64,000 nt of DNA, from assembly GCA_907163375.1 (NCBI GenBank), contig CAJQUW010003011.1, positions 1-64,000 of the forward strand, in the 5' to 3' direction. This stretch comes from Prostheceraeus crozeri (taxonomy: Eukaryota > Platyhelminthes > Polycladida > Euryleptidae). The translations under genes and the position numbers were made by a program. The notes under the pieces are model-generated. The model worked only from the letters and a program-made list of their open reading frames with translations, was not told the DNA's origin and ran no database searches. Shown here piece by piece: positions 20,432 to 29,370 of this stretch. Numbering within the stretch: position 1 is the first letter of the stretch; every line of letters begins with the position of its first letter.

Positions 20432-20954
20432 AGCCTTGTAGGCCTTGAGATAAAAAACTTACAAACAAAAAAAATATATATATGATGAAAAAACTGAGAA
20501 CAGAACATCAATACGTGATTCGTATTGATTGATGATAGAAGTACTTCATGCCGTAAAGAGATGACGCAATTTCAAGGCTACCTGCATGCTTTAATAGAGA
20601 TTTTTCATGATGCATGCCTACATCCTACAATAATACATCAAATGCAAAACTTGAAAATTAATGCAAGTCAAAGACCTTGCGCATTGCGAAAGGCCTATTA
20701 TAGATGATGAATTCAATATTTCAAACATAAAAAAATAGGTGCTTGTAAAAAACTACAAAAAATAAAATTTTAAGTCAGCAGGCCTAATTGAAAAGATGAT
20801 ATTTAAATACTACATGTGAGCTGCATACAGAAACTAATTATCAGACAGTCCAATTTATTAGGTGAACAAAGCATTTGAAAAAAACATTTTATGAAAATCC
20901 ATATTTGAAAGAAAAATAGAGGTATCTTTCAAACACCATAAAGACAACGATAAA
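20432..20954. other. No gene recognised
   Basis: AT-rich DNA between the Penelope-like fragment and the second MITE, with A-rich runs at ~20460-20480 and ~20750. Nothing else seen. Confidence 0.4.
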
Positions 20955-21684
20955 TAGTCCGGCAGCCAGCACGAGTTTCTGCAGGGAACGAGGCCGAAAG
21001 TGAGACTTTCACAGAATGTTGTACACCCTATGCCTACTATGAATCTGCACGTCTGTTGAGTCTTAGTGAGTTCCTCTTCTTGTCAGACAAGATCAAAGAA
21101 AAACACATGTAAATCCAATGGGACGCAGATTGCAGTTTTTGGCTAAAATGAAATTTTGTATGTTTTCTCTGATTAAACGAAAAGTGCTATGCCCAGAGTC
21201 ATAATTTTTGGCATGCAATGTCTTCAGGTCATTTCCTATGATGTGCATGTTCTTTTATCATGCATCTGATCGACAATGTGTGTGAGAATGTGGTTGAATG
21301 TGGATAAAGTTGCTCAAAATGTTTGTGTTTGCCGACATTAAGAGGTTCGTCAAATCTTAATGTGTTTAGCTTTATAGACAGGGGTGCATGAACATGGTAG
21401 GAAATGACCTGAAGACATTGCATGCCAAAAAGTATGACTCTGGGCATAGCACTTTACGTTTAATCAGAGAAAACATAGAAATTTCATTTTAGCCAAAAAC
21501 GTCGCAAAATATGCGTCCCATTGGATTTACATGTGTTTTTCTTTGATCCTGTCTGACAAGAAGAGGAACTCACTAAGACTCAACAGACGTGCAGATTCAT
21601 AGTAGGCATAGGGTGTACAACATTCTGTGAAAGTCTCACTTTCGGCCTCGTTCCCTGCAGAAACTCGTGCTGGCTGCCGGACTA
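20955..21684. mobile_element. Foldback MITE, copy 2 (730 bp)
   Basis: Same family as 434-1160: termini 'tagtccggcagccag' and 'ctggctgccggacta', long inverted arms, and a 3-bp flanking repeat AAA at 20952-20954 and 21685-21687. The central part also matches copy 1, including the segment near 21210-21250, so these are full-length relatives and not just shared ends. Confidence 0.85.
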
Positions 21685-21687
21685 AAA

Positions 21688-21981
21688 CAAAAGCTGACAA
21701 TAAAAACGAATTGAACTAGCCTACATGTACCTTTAAGTAAACATGAAAGTATTCTTTGCCATCCACGCAAAAAGAAGAACTTGTAGACATTGCTATAACG
21801 AACAAACGGAGCAACAGTTAAAAAGGTGGCGAAATCAACTTGGACGGGTTTGAATGCTTCAGTCCCACTTGCGTAACGAAAATCAACAGCTAGTTTATTT
21901 CATATTCATGAAAAAGTACAATCCTTTAAAACATCAATACAGCGGGAAGGGTACCGTAGAAATATCCGAGGCAATGTCGCC
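21688..21981. other. Flank left of Polinton A, no gene
   Basis: No protein similarity on either strand. In particular it does not encode the missing C-terminal part of the P-element transposase that Polinton A abuts on its right side. Confidence 0.5.
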
Positions 21982-22200
21982 AGTAGTAAGTAAAACTCCA
22001 CTTCTGGATAGCGCAAGATGGCCGCCGTCGCTGACGTCCGTCCCCCCCCTCTGGACCGGCAGAGTGTCGTGGTCGGCCGCCGTGGTGCTTCGGGTCTGAC
22101 GTCCCCCCCCCTCTGGTCGACCGTCGTGTAGCGCGCGATGATGTGGTGTCTAGGTTGGCGTGGTGTGCCGGCCAGGTTGGGAGGGTGGACTGTCGTAGCT

Positions 22201-24370
22201 CACCTGAAAAAATCCTAAGTGTCAGAGTGGCTTTGTATGGGTAAAATTTTGAAAATTTTCCAAAGTGTGTCATTTCGACCTGGGACCGTCACCAAAACAT
22301 TTTTCATCAAATTTCACTGACCTCCCCCCCTCTGGACCGGCAGAGTGTCGTGGTCGGCCGCCGTGGTGCTTCGGGTCTGACGTCCCCCCCCCCTCTGGTC
22401 GACCGTCGTGTAGCGCGCGGTGATGTGGTGTCTAGGTTGGCGTGGTGTGCCGGCCAGGTTGGGAGGGTGGACTGTCGTAGCTCACCTGAAAAAATCCTAA
22501 GTGTCAGAGTGGCTGTGTATGGGTAAAATTTTGAAAATTTTCCAAAGTGTGGAATTTCGACCTGGGACCGTCACCAAAAGATTTTTCATCAAATTTCACT
22601 GACCTCCCCCCCCGACAGCAATCTTCTAACTTTGGTTCTAGTGAACGGATTTTGTTCGTTCGAGTTGCATTCGAAAGAGGAGAAAAAACTACTCGACAAC
22701 ATTTTTTGTTGCGAGTCAATCGGACCAGTCGTTCAAAAGTTAGAGCGGTTACAAGATTTTAGGTCGGAGCTCGCTCACCTGAAAAAATCCTAAGTGTCAG
22801 AGTGGCTTTGTATGGGTAAAATTTTGAAAATTTTCCAAAGTGTGGAATTTCGACCTGGGACCGTCACCAAAACATTTTTCATCAAATTTCACTGACCTCC
22901 CCCCCTCTGGACAGCTAGCTTCGATCTTGGCTTCTAGTGGACGGATTTTGTCGTGCGATAGCTCGTTTGAAAGCTAAGAGTGAGACAAATTCAGTGAAAG
23001 AATCGGCTTGTTCCTATCTGTCTTCGTTCAAAAGTTAGAGCGGTTACAAGATTTTAGGTCGGAGCTCGCTCACCTGAAAAAATCCTAAGTGTCAGAGTGG
23101 CTTTGTATGGGTAAAATTTTGAAAATTTTCCAAAGTGTGGAATTTCGACCTGGACCGTCACCAAAACATTTTTCATCAAATTTCACTGACCCCCCCCCCC
23201 CCGACAGCAATCTTCTAACTTTGGTTCTAGTGAACGGATTTTGTTCGTTCGAGTTGCATTCGAAAGAGGAGAAAAAACTGCCTCGACAACATTTTTTGTT
23301 GCGAGTCAATCGGACCAGTCGTTCAAAAGTTAGAGCGGTTACAAGATTTTAGGTCGGAGCTCGCTCACCTGAAAAAATCCTAAGTGTCAGAGTGGCTTTG
23401 TATGGGTAAAATTTTGAAAATTTTCCAAAGTGTGGAATTTCGACCTGGGACCGTCACCAAAACATTTTTCATCAAATTTCACTGACCTCCCCCCCTCTGG
23501 ACAGCTCGCTTCGATCTTGGCTTCTAGTGGACGGATTTTGTCGTGCAATAGCTCGTTTGAAAGCTAAGAGTGAGACAAATTCAGTGAAAGAAACGGCTTG
23601 TTCATATCTGTCTTCGTTCAAAAGTTAGAGCGGTTACAAGATTTTAGGTCGGAGCTCGCTCACCTGAAAAAATCCTAAGTGTCAGAGTGGCTGTGTATGG
23701 GTAAAATTTTGAAAATTTTCCAAAGTGTGGAATTTCGACCTGGGACCGTCACCAAAAGATTTTTCATCAAATTTCACTGACCCCCCCCCCCCGACAGCAA
23801 TCTTCTAACTTTGGTTCTAGTGAACGGATTTTGTTCGTTCGAGTTGCATTCGAAAGAGGAGAAAAAACTGCTCGACAACATTTTTTGTTGCGAGTCAATC
23901 GGACCAGTCGTTCAAAAGTTAGAGCGGTTACAAGATTTTAGGTCGGAGCTCGCTCACCTGAAAAAATCCTAAGTGTCAGAGTGGCTTTGTATGGGTAAAA
24001 TTTTGAAAATTTTCCAAAGTGTGGAATTTCGACCTGGGACCGTCACCAAAACATTTTTCATCAAATTTCACTGACCTCCCCCCCCTCTGGACAGCTAGCT
24101 TCAATCTTGGCTTCTAGTGGACGGATTTTGTCGTGCGATAGCTCGTTTGAAAGCTAAGAGTGAGACAAATTCAGTGAAAGAATCGGCTTGTTCCTATCTG
24201 TCTTCGTTCAAAAGTTAGAGCGGTTACAAGATTTTAGGTCGGAGCTCGCTCACCTGAAAAAATCCTAAGTGTCAGAGTGGCTTTGTATGGGTAAAATTTT
24301 GAAAATTTTCCAAAGTGTGGAATTTCGACCTGGGACCGTCACCAAAACATTTTTCATCAAATTTCTCTGA
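22201..24370 (+). repeat. 295-bp tandem repeat array in Polinton A terminus
   Basis: The word 'cacctgaaaaaatcctaag' recurs at 22201, 22483, 22776, 23071, 23366, 23661, 23955 and 24251, a period of 282-296 bp. From ~22600 two flavours alternate (one with 'gacagcaatcttctaac', one with 'tctggacagct'), giving a ~590-bp higher-order unit. Every unit has a run of 7-12 C after 'aaatttcactgacc'. One related unit occurs at the start of Polinton B (55398-55530). Short open frames inside it are not genes. Confidence 0.95.
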
Positions 24371-24510
24371 ACGAGGGGGGGAGGGGGGAGTCAGTGAAAT
24401 TTGATGAAAAATGTTTTGGTGTCGGTCCCAGGTCGAAATTCGGAAGTTTTAAATTTTTCAAAATTTTCACCACACTGGAGCTCTCACACTTAAAAATTTT
24501 TTCACTTGTG
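24251..24510. repeat. Foldback at inner end of the repeat array
   Basis: The last 295-bp unit is followed after a G-rich spacer (24371-24390) by a diverged inverted copy of itself: 'gtcagtgaaatttgatgaaa' at ~24390 is the reverse complement of the unit's 'tttcatcaaatttcactgac'. Arms are about 110 bp. The DNA could extrude a large hairpin next to the promoter. Confidence 0.8.
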
Positions 24511-24676
24511 GCATGTTACATGGACATGTGCTGACGGACCAACTTCCCGTGGTCATATGAGAATGGTTCAGGTGTCATATGATAGAGAATGATGAGACGA
24601 ATCGTTTGCAACAAACCGCATGTCGCTACGATGAATACTTTCGGAGATAGAGCCATTTTAAGTTTTCTTCCGAGCA

Positions 24677-25259
24677 TATATAAACCCCCGACAACGTAAG
24701 TCTGATCACTTCATCGAAAGACGAGGTAAGCGACGGTCGTCGCTCTGAGCTCCCGATATCGGGTGTTTCAAAGGACTCTATCTTTTGAAGTAGGCAAGCT
24801 ATCTTCTTACTTCAAAGTTTGTATGATAGAGTTTAATAGTGTCTTTACTACTGATAAAATTTTTTAGAAGTAGTATGAGTAGTAAAAATGCGGAATTTTT
24901 TAAAAATTCTTAATTTTCAGTTTTTTCAAAGTTTTAACATATAGACTAAGGTTTTCAAGTATCCTGAGTTCAAATCTGCTATCAGATTTGAAATGTAACT
25001 AAGTCTAAGGCAGCTTTGAGGGGTTAGATCCCAGCTACTGATCACTACCTTTGACTCGGCGTTGCTGTTACCACTTCGGGGCAGTGACAATGATGTCTTC
25101 AGCTGTAAAGAGCGGGTATCGGGGAAGATCTCTCACTTCCCTAGTGATCAGTACAAGGCCTTCGGGCTGTCGACGGGATCGAGTGCCACTCACTACACTC
25201 TTTAGGAATATGACTGTACTACATGATTCCAAACTTATACAAATTTCATTATCTTACAG
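24677..25259 (+). promoter_or_regulatory. Polinton A first-gene promoter and 5'-UTR intron
   Basis: TATA box tatataaa at 24677-24684, a short leader exon ending 'gacgag' at 24725, donor GTAAGC at 24726 and acceptor TTACAG ending at 25259. The intron of ~534 bp is wholly upstream of the ATG. Polinton B has the same arrangement (55556-56233), so it is a conserved feature of the family. Confidence 0.7.
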
Positions 25260-25276
25260 TTAACAATAAATCAGGC

Positions 25277-26460
25277 ATGGCAAACGACAAGAATCGTAAA
25301 TATCACATCAAAATGTGCTCATGTGGGCGAGTTAATCGCAGTGCGGACGCCAAGGCTCATGTCAAGAAGGCGGGCACCGGCCACATGATTATCTTGAATA
25401 GGGTTGCGTGTGTGAAGTGCAGAGTGCTGAAGGGTGATGAGGATGAGGCGCGTTTTTACAGAGTGCATGCTGACTGTAGTGGTGGTTTAGTGACTGATTT
25501 GAGATTTACGCAGTTGATTGTGGAAGAGAGGGAGCGAATGTTGGCGATCGAGCGAGAGGGTAAGGCTGAGAATGTTGTTGAGAATGTTGTTGAGAATGAT
25601 GAGTTGGCGAGAGCGGTTGCGTCGTTGGAGGGTGAGATTGAGCGAAAGAGAGTGCTTGAGAGTGATGATGAGGATGATGTGGATTTAGATAGGGAGCGTG
25701 TGAGGAAGCGTGTGAGGAAGTTGAGCTCTTCGTCGTCGGAGGTGTCAAACATCGTCATCACCGACCCCCCGAAGAGCTCATCTTCCCCAAAAGTGAAGAG
25801 TGGTGGGATTCGTGTGCAGTCGGCGAGGTGGTTGAAGGATGAAGAGAAGAGGCATGTTTCGCAGCAGATGGCGCATGATTTGTTGGTTAATAAGTATGAG
25901 AGTTTGAAGAAAGTGAAGGATGAAGTTGTGAAGGAGTTGGATGAGTTGAAAAAGAAGGAACTGAAGTCGAAGGAGGTAGCGGATGAAAATATTAGAATGA
26001 AGCGTAGTGTGACTGATTTGAAGAAAAGACGCGAGAGTTGGAAGAGAAGAATGATGAGTGTGAGAAGAGGGCGAGTGCTGCGGAGAGAAGAATGAGAGAT
26101 GCAGAAGCGAAGTTTGAGGAGATGATGAAGGAGATGAGTGTGTTGAGAGCGAGGAATGTTGAGTTGGAGAGGACTGTGGCTCGGCGGGGTGATGAGAGGC
26201 AGGCGTATGAGAAGTTGGAGCGCATGAGGGATGAGTGGGAATCGTGTGAATGAGGATCGTTTGTTTGAGTTTCACATCCCTATTCGGGATAATCATTTGG
26301 CCGGCGAAGTACTCGTAAACCAGAATTTAGACGAATCCATCCTATGCTATAACGGCCATCCAACGAAAAAATGTTTGCATGCCAGCCTACGAATGCGCGG
26401 TCACTTGCACAAATTTTCTATTCGGAAGCGCGCGAGACTGCCAAAGGATGGCTAACTTGG
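25277..26460 (+). pseudogene. Polinton A Cys/His coiled-coil protein, broken
   Basis: Homologue of the 56241 gene in Polinton B. The N-terminal domain is Cys/His rich (MCSCGRVNRSADAKAHVKKA, then CVKCRVL and a late Cys), suggestive of a zinc-binding fold. A long Glu/Lys/Arg-rich coiled coil follows, then a short C-terminal domain (FEFHIPIRDNHLAGEVLVNQ) matching VYEVHLPLFENN in B. A GT-AG intron follows in the 3' region (26460-26519), then a histone-type stem-loop at 26572. Function unknown. Broken, about one break. Confidence 0.65.
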
Positions 26461-26554
26461 TAAGTGAAAAGTAAATAAGATAGTATATCCTATTCTAATA
26501 CATATCATTTTCATTGCAGATCTTTGCCCGCCTTCACCACCCCATCACGTCACT

Positions 26555-26694
26555 CCCGAGAACGAACCATCGGCTCTCTTAAGGGCCACTAGGGGCAAGA
26601 CATGATAGAACCTCCACGCGGTTTGCCCTGGGCAGTCTTCGGACTGGCGAATACTATCATTAAGTTGAATCTGCTATCAGTCAACTTGAACGTT
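26555..26694 (+). repeat. Repeated 3'-end module, copy 1 of 3
   Basis: A ~140-bp sequence repeated at 27030-27170 and 27552-27690 with few differences. Each copy starts 'cccgagaa', includes the histone-type stem-loop and 'gcaagacatgatagaacc', and ends 'cagtcaacttgaacgtt'. The copies follow the stop codons of three successive genes. Confidence 0.9.
26572..26587 (+). terminator. Histone-type 3' stem-loop, copy A1
   Basis: GGCTCTCTTAAGGGCC: a 6-bp stem (one G-U pair) with a 4-nt loop, an exact fit to GGYYYUHHUHARRRCC. CAAGA, like the sea-urchin histone downstream element CAAGAAAGA, lies 9 nt after the stem. No AATAAA in the following ~100 nt. Confidence 0.7.
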
Positions 26695-26711
26695 GCGTCG
26701 AGTTAGAGGGG

Positions 26712-26719
26712 TATATAAA
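26712..26719 (+). promoter_or_regulatory. TATA box of small gene 2
   Basis: tatataaa, 32 bp before the ATG at 26751 and just after repeated module copy 1. Confidence 0.65.
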
Positions 26720-26750
26720 CCACTGCCTCTCATTTCATTTCATTTCAATC

Positions 26751-27017
26751 ATGCAGACGCCGAACAGTCAAGTCAGCTCTCCTCGCGGACAGCAGTTAAG
26801 GCCGCGAAATTTATTTGAGGAGTTTGCCAGGCTAGAGGAGCAAGACAGAGTTTTTAATAATCTTGCTCGGATTGGCAATCCGATGACAGCAACTGCTGTC
26901 AATCCAACGGAATGGCGCTACATTCCACTTTTTAGTCACGTGCCAATTAGCGTGGAAGTCGACAGTGCTACCAAAGAGAGAGTCAAAGACTCTCTCAGCA
27001 GAATTGGTAGGGTGTAA
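26751..27017 (+). CDS. Polinton A small gene 2, unknown
   Basis: 88 residues beginning MQTPNSQVSSPRGQQLRPRN with a mixed-charge middle (EEFARLEEQD) and SATKERVKDSLSRIGRV at the end. I recognise no family. Evidence that it is a gene is contextual: TATA box at 26712, ATG in a short leader, uninterrupted frame, and a histone-type stem-loop 30 nt after the stop. No homologue is seen in the part of Polinton B in this window. Confidence 0.55.
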   Translation: MQTPNSQVSSPRGQQLRPRNLFEEFARLEEQDRVFNNLARIGNPMTATAVNPTEWRYIPLFSHVPISVEVDSATKERVKDSLSRIGRV

Positions 27018-27029
27018 GATGACGTTACT

Positions 27030-27170
27030 CCCGAGAATGAACCATCGGCTCTCTTAAGGGCCACCATGGGGCAAGACATGATAGAACCTCCTCGCGGTTT
27101 GCCCTGGGCAGTCTTCGGACTGGCGAATACTATCATTAAGTTGAATCTGCTATCAGTCAACTTGAACGTT
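27030..27170 (+). repeat. Repeated 3'-end module, copy 2 of 3
   Basis: Same module as 26555-26694, starting 13 bp after the small gene 2 stop codon. Confidence 0.9.
27047..27062 (+). terminator. Histone-type 3' stem-loop, copy A2
   Basis: GGCTCTCTTAAGGGCC, 30 nt after the stop at 27017, followed by ACCA (the usual histone 3' flank) and CAAGA at 27072. No AATAAA nearby. Confidence 0.7.
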
Positions 27171-27235
27171 ATGCAGTCGATTGCTATCCCTGAAGCATTC
27201 TGATTCGCTGTTGAGCAATTCATTGTTGAAAACCC

Positions 27236-27243
27236 TATATAAG
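27236..27243 (+). promoter_or_regulatory. TATA box of small gene 3
   Basis: tatataag, 41 bp before the ATG at 27284, after repeated module copy 2. Confidence 0.6.
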
Positions 27244-27283
27244 CCAGAAGATTGTAGCGCTTCTCATTCAATTTGAAGTCACG

Positions 27284-27505
27284 ATGGAAGCGACATCTGC
27301 CGACAACATTCCCGTCTTCACCGATGAAGACAACGCCATTCCCGAGTTCGTCATCCTCGACGAGTGGGATGAGGAGGATGAGAAGAAGGGGAAGATCAAG
27401 AGGATCGTTTGGACGGATGAGGTGTGGACTCCAAATACCACCCGCATCCGAAAGGTGCCAGATGCACCAGTACGACCTCGGCGGTATAGGTCTATGACAA
27501 CCTAA
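27284..27505 (+). CDS. Polinton A small gene 3, acidic, unknown
   Basis: 73 residues, MEATSADNIPVFTDEDNAIP followed by a very acidic middle (DEWDEEDEKKG) and a basic C-terminus (RPRRYRSMTT). Not recognised. It has the same surroundings as small gene 2: repeated module and TATA box upstream, histone-type stem-loop 64 nt downstream. An acidic/basic split could suit a histone or DNA mimic, but that is speculation. Confidence 0.55.
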   Translation: MEATSADNIPVFTDEDNAIPEFVILDEWDEEDEKKGKIKRIVWTDEVWTPNTTRIRKVPDAPVRPRRYRSMTT

Positions 27506-27551
27506 CCGTCATACCCACTTGACTATTCCAGCCAATAGTCAAATTCACACC

Positions 27552-27690
27552 CCGAGAACGAACCATCGGCTCTCTTAAGGGCCACCATGGGGCAAGACAT
27601 GATAGAACCTCCACGCGGTTTGCCTGGGCAGTCTTCGGACTGGCGAATACTATCATTAAGTTGAATCTGCTATCAGTCAACTTGAACGTT
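27552..27690 (+). repeat. Repeated 3'-end module, copy 3 of 3
   Basis: Third copy of the module, after small gene 3. It is not followed by a clear TATA box or recognised gene. Confidence 0.9.
27569..27584 (+). terminator. Histone-type 3' stem-loop, copy A3
   Basis: GGCTCTCTTAAGGGCC followed by ACCA and CAAGA, same spacing as copies A1 and A2. Confidence 0.7.
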
Positions 27691-27693
27691 GCA

Positions 27694-28029
27694 AATGAAG
27701 TTCGGTGTAATACTTCCTTTCGACGGGCGTTCTGTAAAGGGCGGCGGTGAAACCCGTAGCTATGTATACCGCAAGGGACATTCGGCAATGGTCAATCTTG
27801 TTAAACCTCTCTGCGTCATGTTTGCAAGTGATTGCCTCTGTCTCAACGTAGTATGCATTCGCGCCAGGGCGACATTTAGCCAACTGTCGAAGGTTGCCTA
27901 AAACTTTCCATTGCATACGTTATGAGAACCATGAGTTCTACCTGTCTCTATCAATGAGACGAATTGATGAATGGAATGAAATGGGAGGACACTCACGCGC
28001 CACACGCAACATAACACACTTCTCTCTTC
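27694..28029. other. No gene recognised
   Basis: A 70-codon open frame (27689-27901) has no recognisable motif and no TATA or stem-loop of its own. 27960-28029 matches Polinton B near 57490-57556. Confidence 0.4.
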
Positions 28030-28640
28030 CGTAGTCTAACAAGCTCTTTACACATGGATCGCAGTCGATTGCTATCCCTGTATCAGAAGTGTAAGCTATC
28101 TTAATTTTATTTGACACTATTTCATCTATCATCATCATCGTCCATATGAAATGTTTTAAGATTTACAAGTTAGACTAAGCGTGCTACTATTTCCAAATGA
28201 AAAAGTATACATGGTTAAATCATCCACTTAAGCCCATCCGTAGTCTAACAAGCTCTTTACACATGGATCGCAGTCGATTGCTATCCCTGTATCAGAAGTG
28301 TAAGCTATCTTAATTTATTTGACACTATTTCATCTACCATCATCGTCCATATGAAATGTTTTAAGATTTACAAGTTAGACTAAGCGTGCTACTATTTCCA
28401 AATGAAAAAAGTATACATGGTTAAATCATCCACTTAAGCCCATCCGTAGTCTAACAAGCTCTTTACACATGGATCGCAGTCGATTGCTATCCCTGTATCA
28501 GAAGTGTAAGCTATCTTAATTTTATTTGACACTATTTCATCTACCATCATCGTCCATATGAATGTTATAAGATTTACAAGTTAGACTAAGCGTGCTACTA
28601 TTTCCAAATGAAAATGTATACATGGTTAAATCATCCACTG
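28030..28640. repeat. Three tandem ~205-bp repeats
   Basis: Units start 'ccgtagtctaacaagctc' at about 28029, 28238 and 28444. Polinton B has one copy (57557-57760), so the unit was amplified in A. Non-coding; it lies in the 3' flank of the minus-strand gene at 28697. Confidence 0.9.
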
Positions 28641-28696
28641 AAGCCCCATTCAAGTAAGTCAGTATGAAAGCAAAGATAATACGAAATAAAAATTTA

Positions 28697-29093
28697 TTAT
28701 GGCATGTATTTCAAAAGGTCTTCATCGTCAATATCGTCCCAGAGTCTGGCTTCGCATAGATAACAAAAACAGTTCAGTTGCTTTAATCGTTCTTCCACTG
28801 CGAGCATCACTTTGTCAATATACTCCCACTCCTCCATAGTTCGTGGCTGGGAGTTAGGGGTGTACCACTCCCATAATTGGTGGAGGAATTTCGTGCTGGT
28901 GATCTCCATCACATCGTCAGTATCGTACTGGAGATACTTCCACCTCACGCCTGTTAAGTCGGGGACACTCCTTCTCACATACACTCTCTTCGTTGTCCGC
29001 TGGTAATAACACCTTCTCTACCTTCGTTGGAGCGTTTGGTGTTGAGGATGGAGAAGAGAATTTTGTGTTTGGTGTTGTCGGAGGGCTTGTCAT
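28697..29093 (-). pseudogene. Polinton A minus-strand unknown gene, broken
   Basis: Homologue of 57809-58258 in Polinton B. Landmarks: DLTGVRWKYLQYDTDDVMEI, FLHQLWEWYTPNSQPRTMEE, CFCYLCEARLWDD and DEDLLKYMP at the end, where AATAAA overlaps the stop codon. It diverges from the PolB gene across a ~280-bp intergenic region containing 'tatatatg'. Function unknown. Broken, about one break. Confidence 0.6.
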
Positions 29094-29370
29094 GTTGACT
29101 GTGAATAATAACTTTGAAATGTTTTCTAATTCTTAAGTATCAACAAGCAACCAATCAGAATGAACAGCCAATGAATGATGAACATGAAAGTATATATGTA
29201 AAGTGACATTCGTGTCATTTCACTCTGTCTTTGAGACACATAAGTGAACTGTTGTTTAGCGAATTCTGTTATTATTTGAGGCGTACAAGTGAATTCCAAA
29301 TTTGAGACGTATTATTTGAGTGAAGTCTCTATCTTGTTGAAGTATCAAGCTTAAACATAATTTCGTTGAA

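Noticed and set aside
22504-23352. Short frames within the 295-bp repeats
   Set aside because: Repeat in every unit with indel-altered frames; no conservation at protein level.
25456-26296. Ser/His/Thr-rich minus-strand frames opposite the coiled-coil gene
   Set aside because: Shadow frames of a Glu/Lys-rich coding sequence. The same occurs at 56730-57125.
28030-28640. Possible CRISPR-like array
   Set aside because: Three ~205-bp direct repeats without spacers in an animal genome; not CRISPR.
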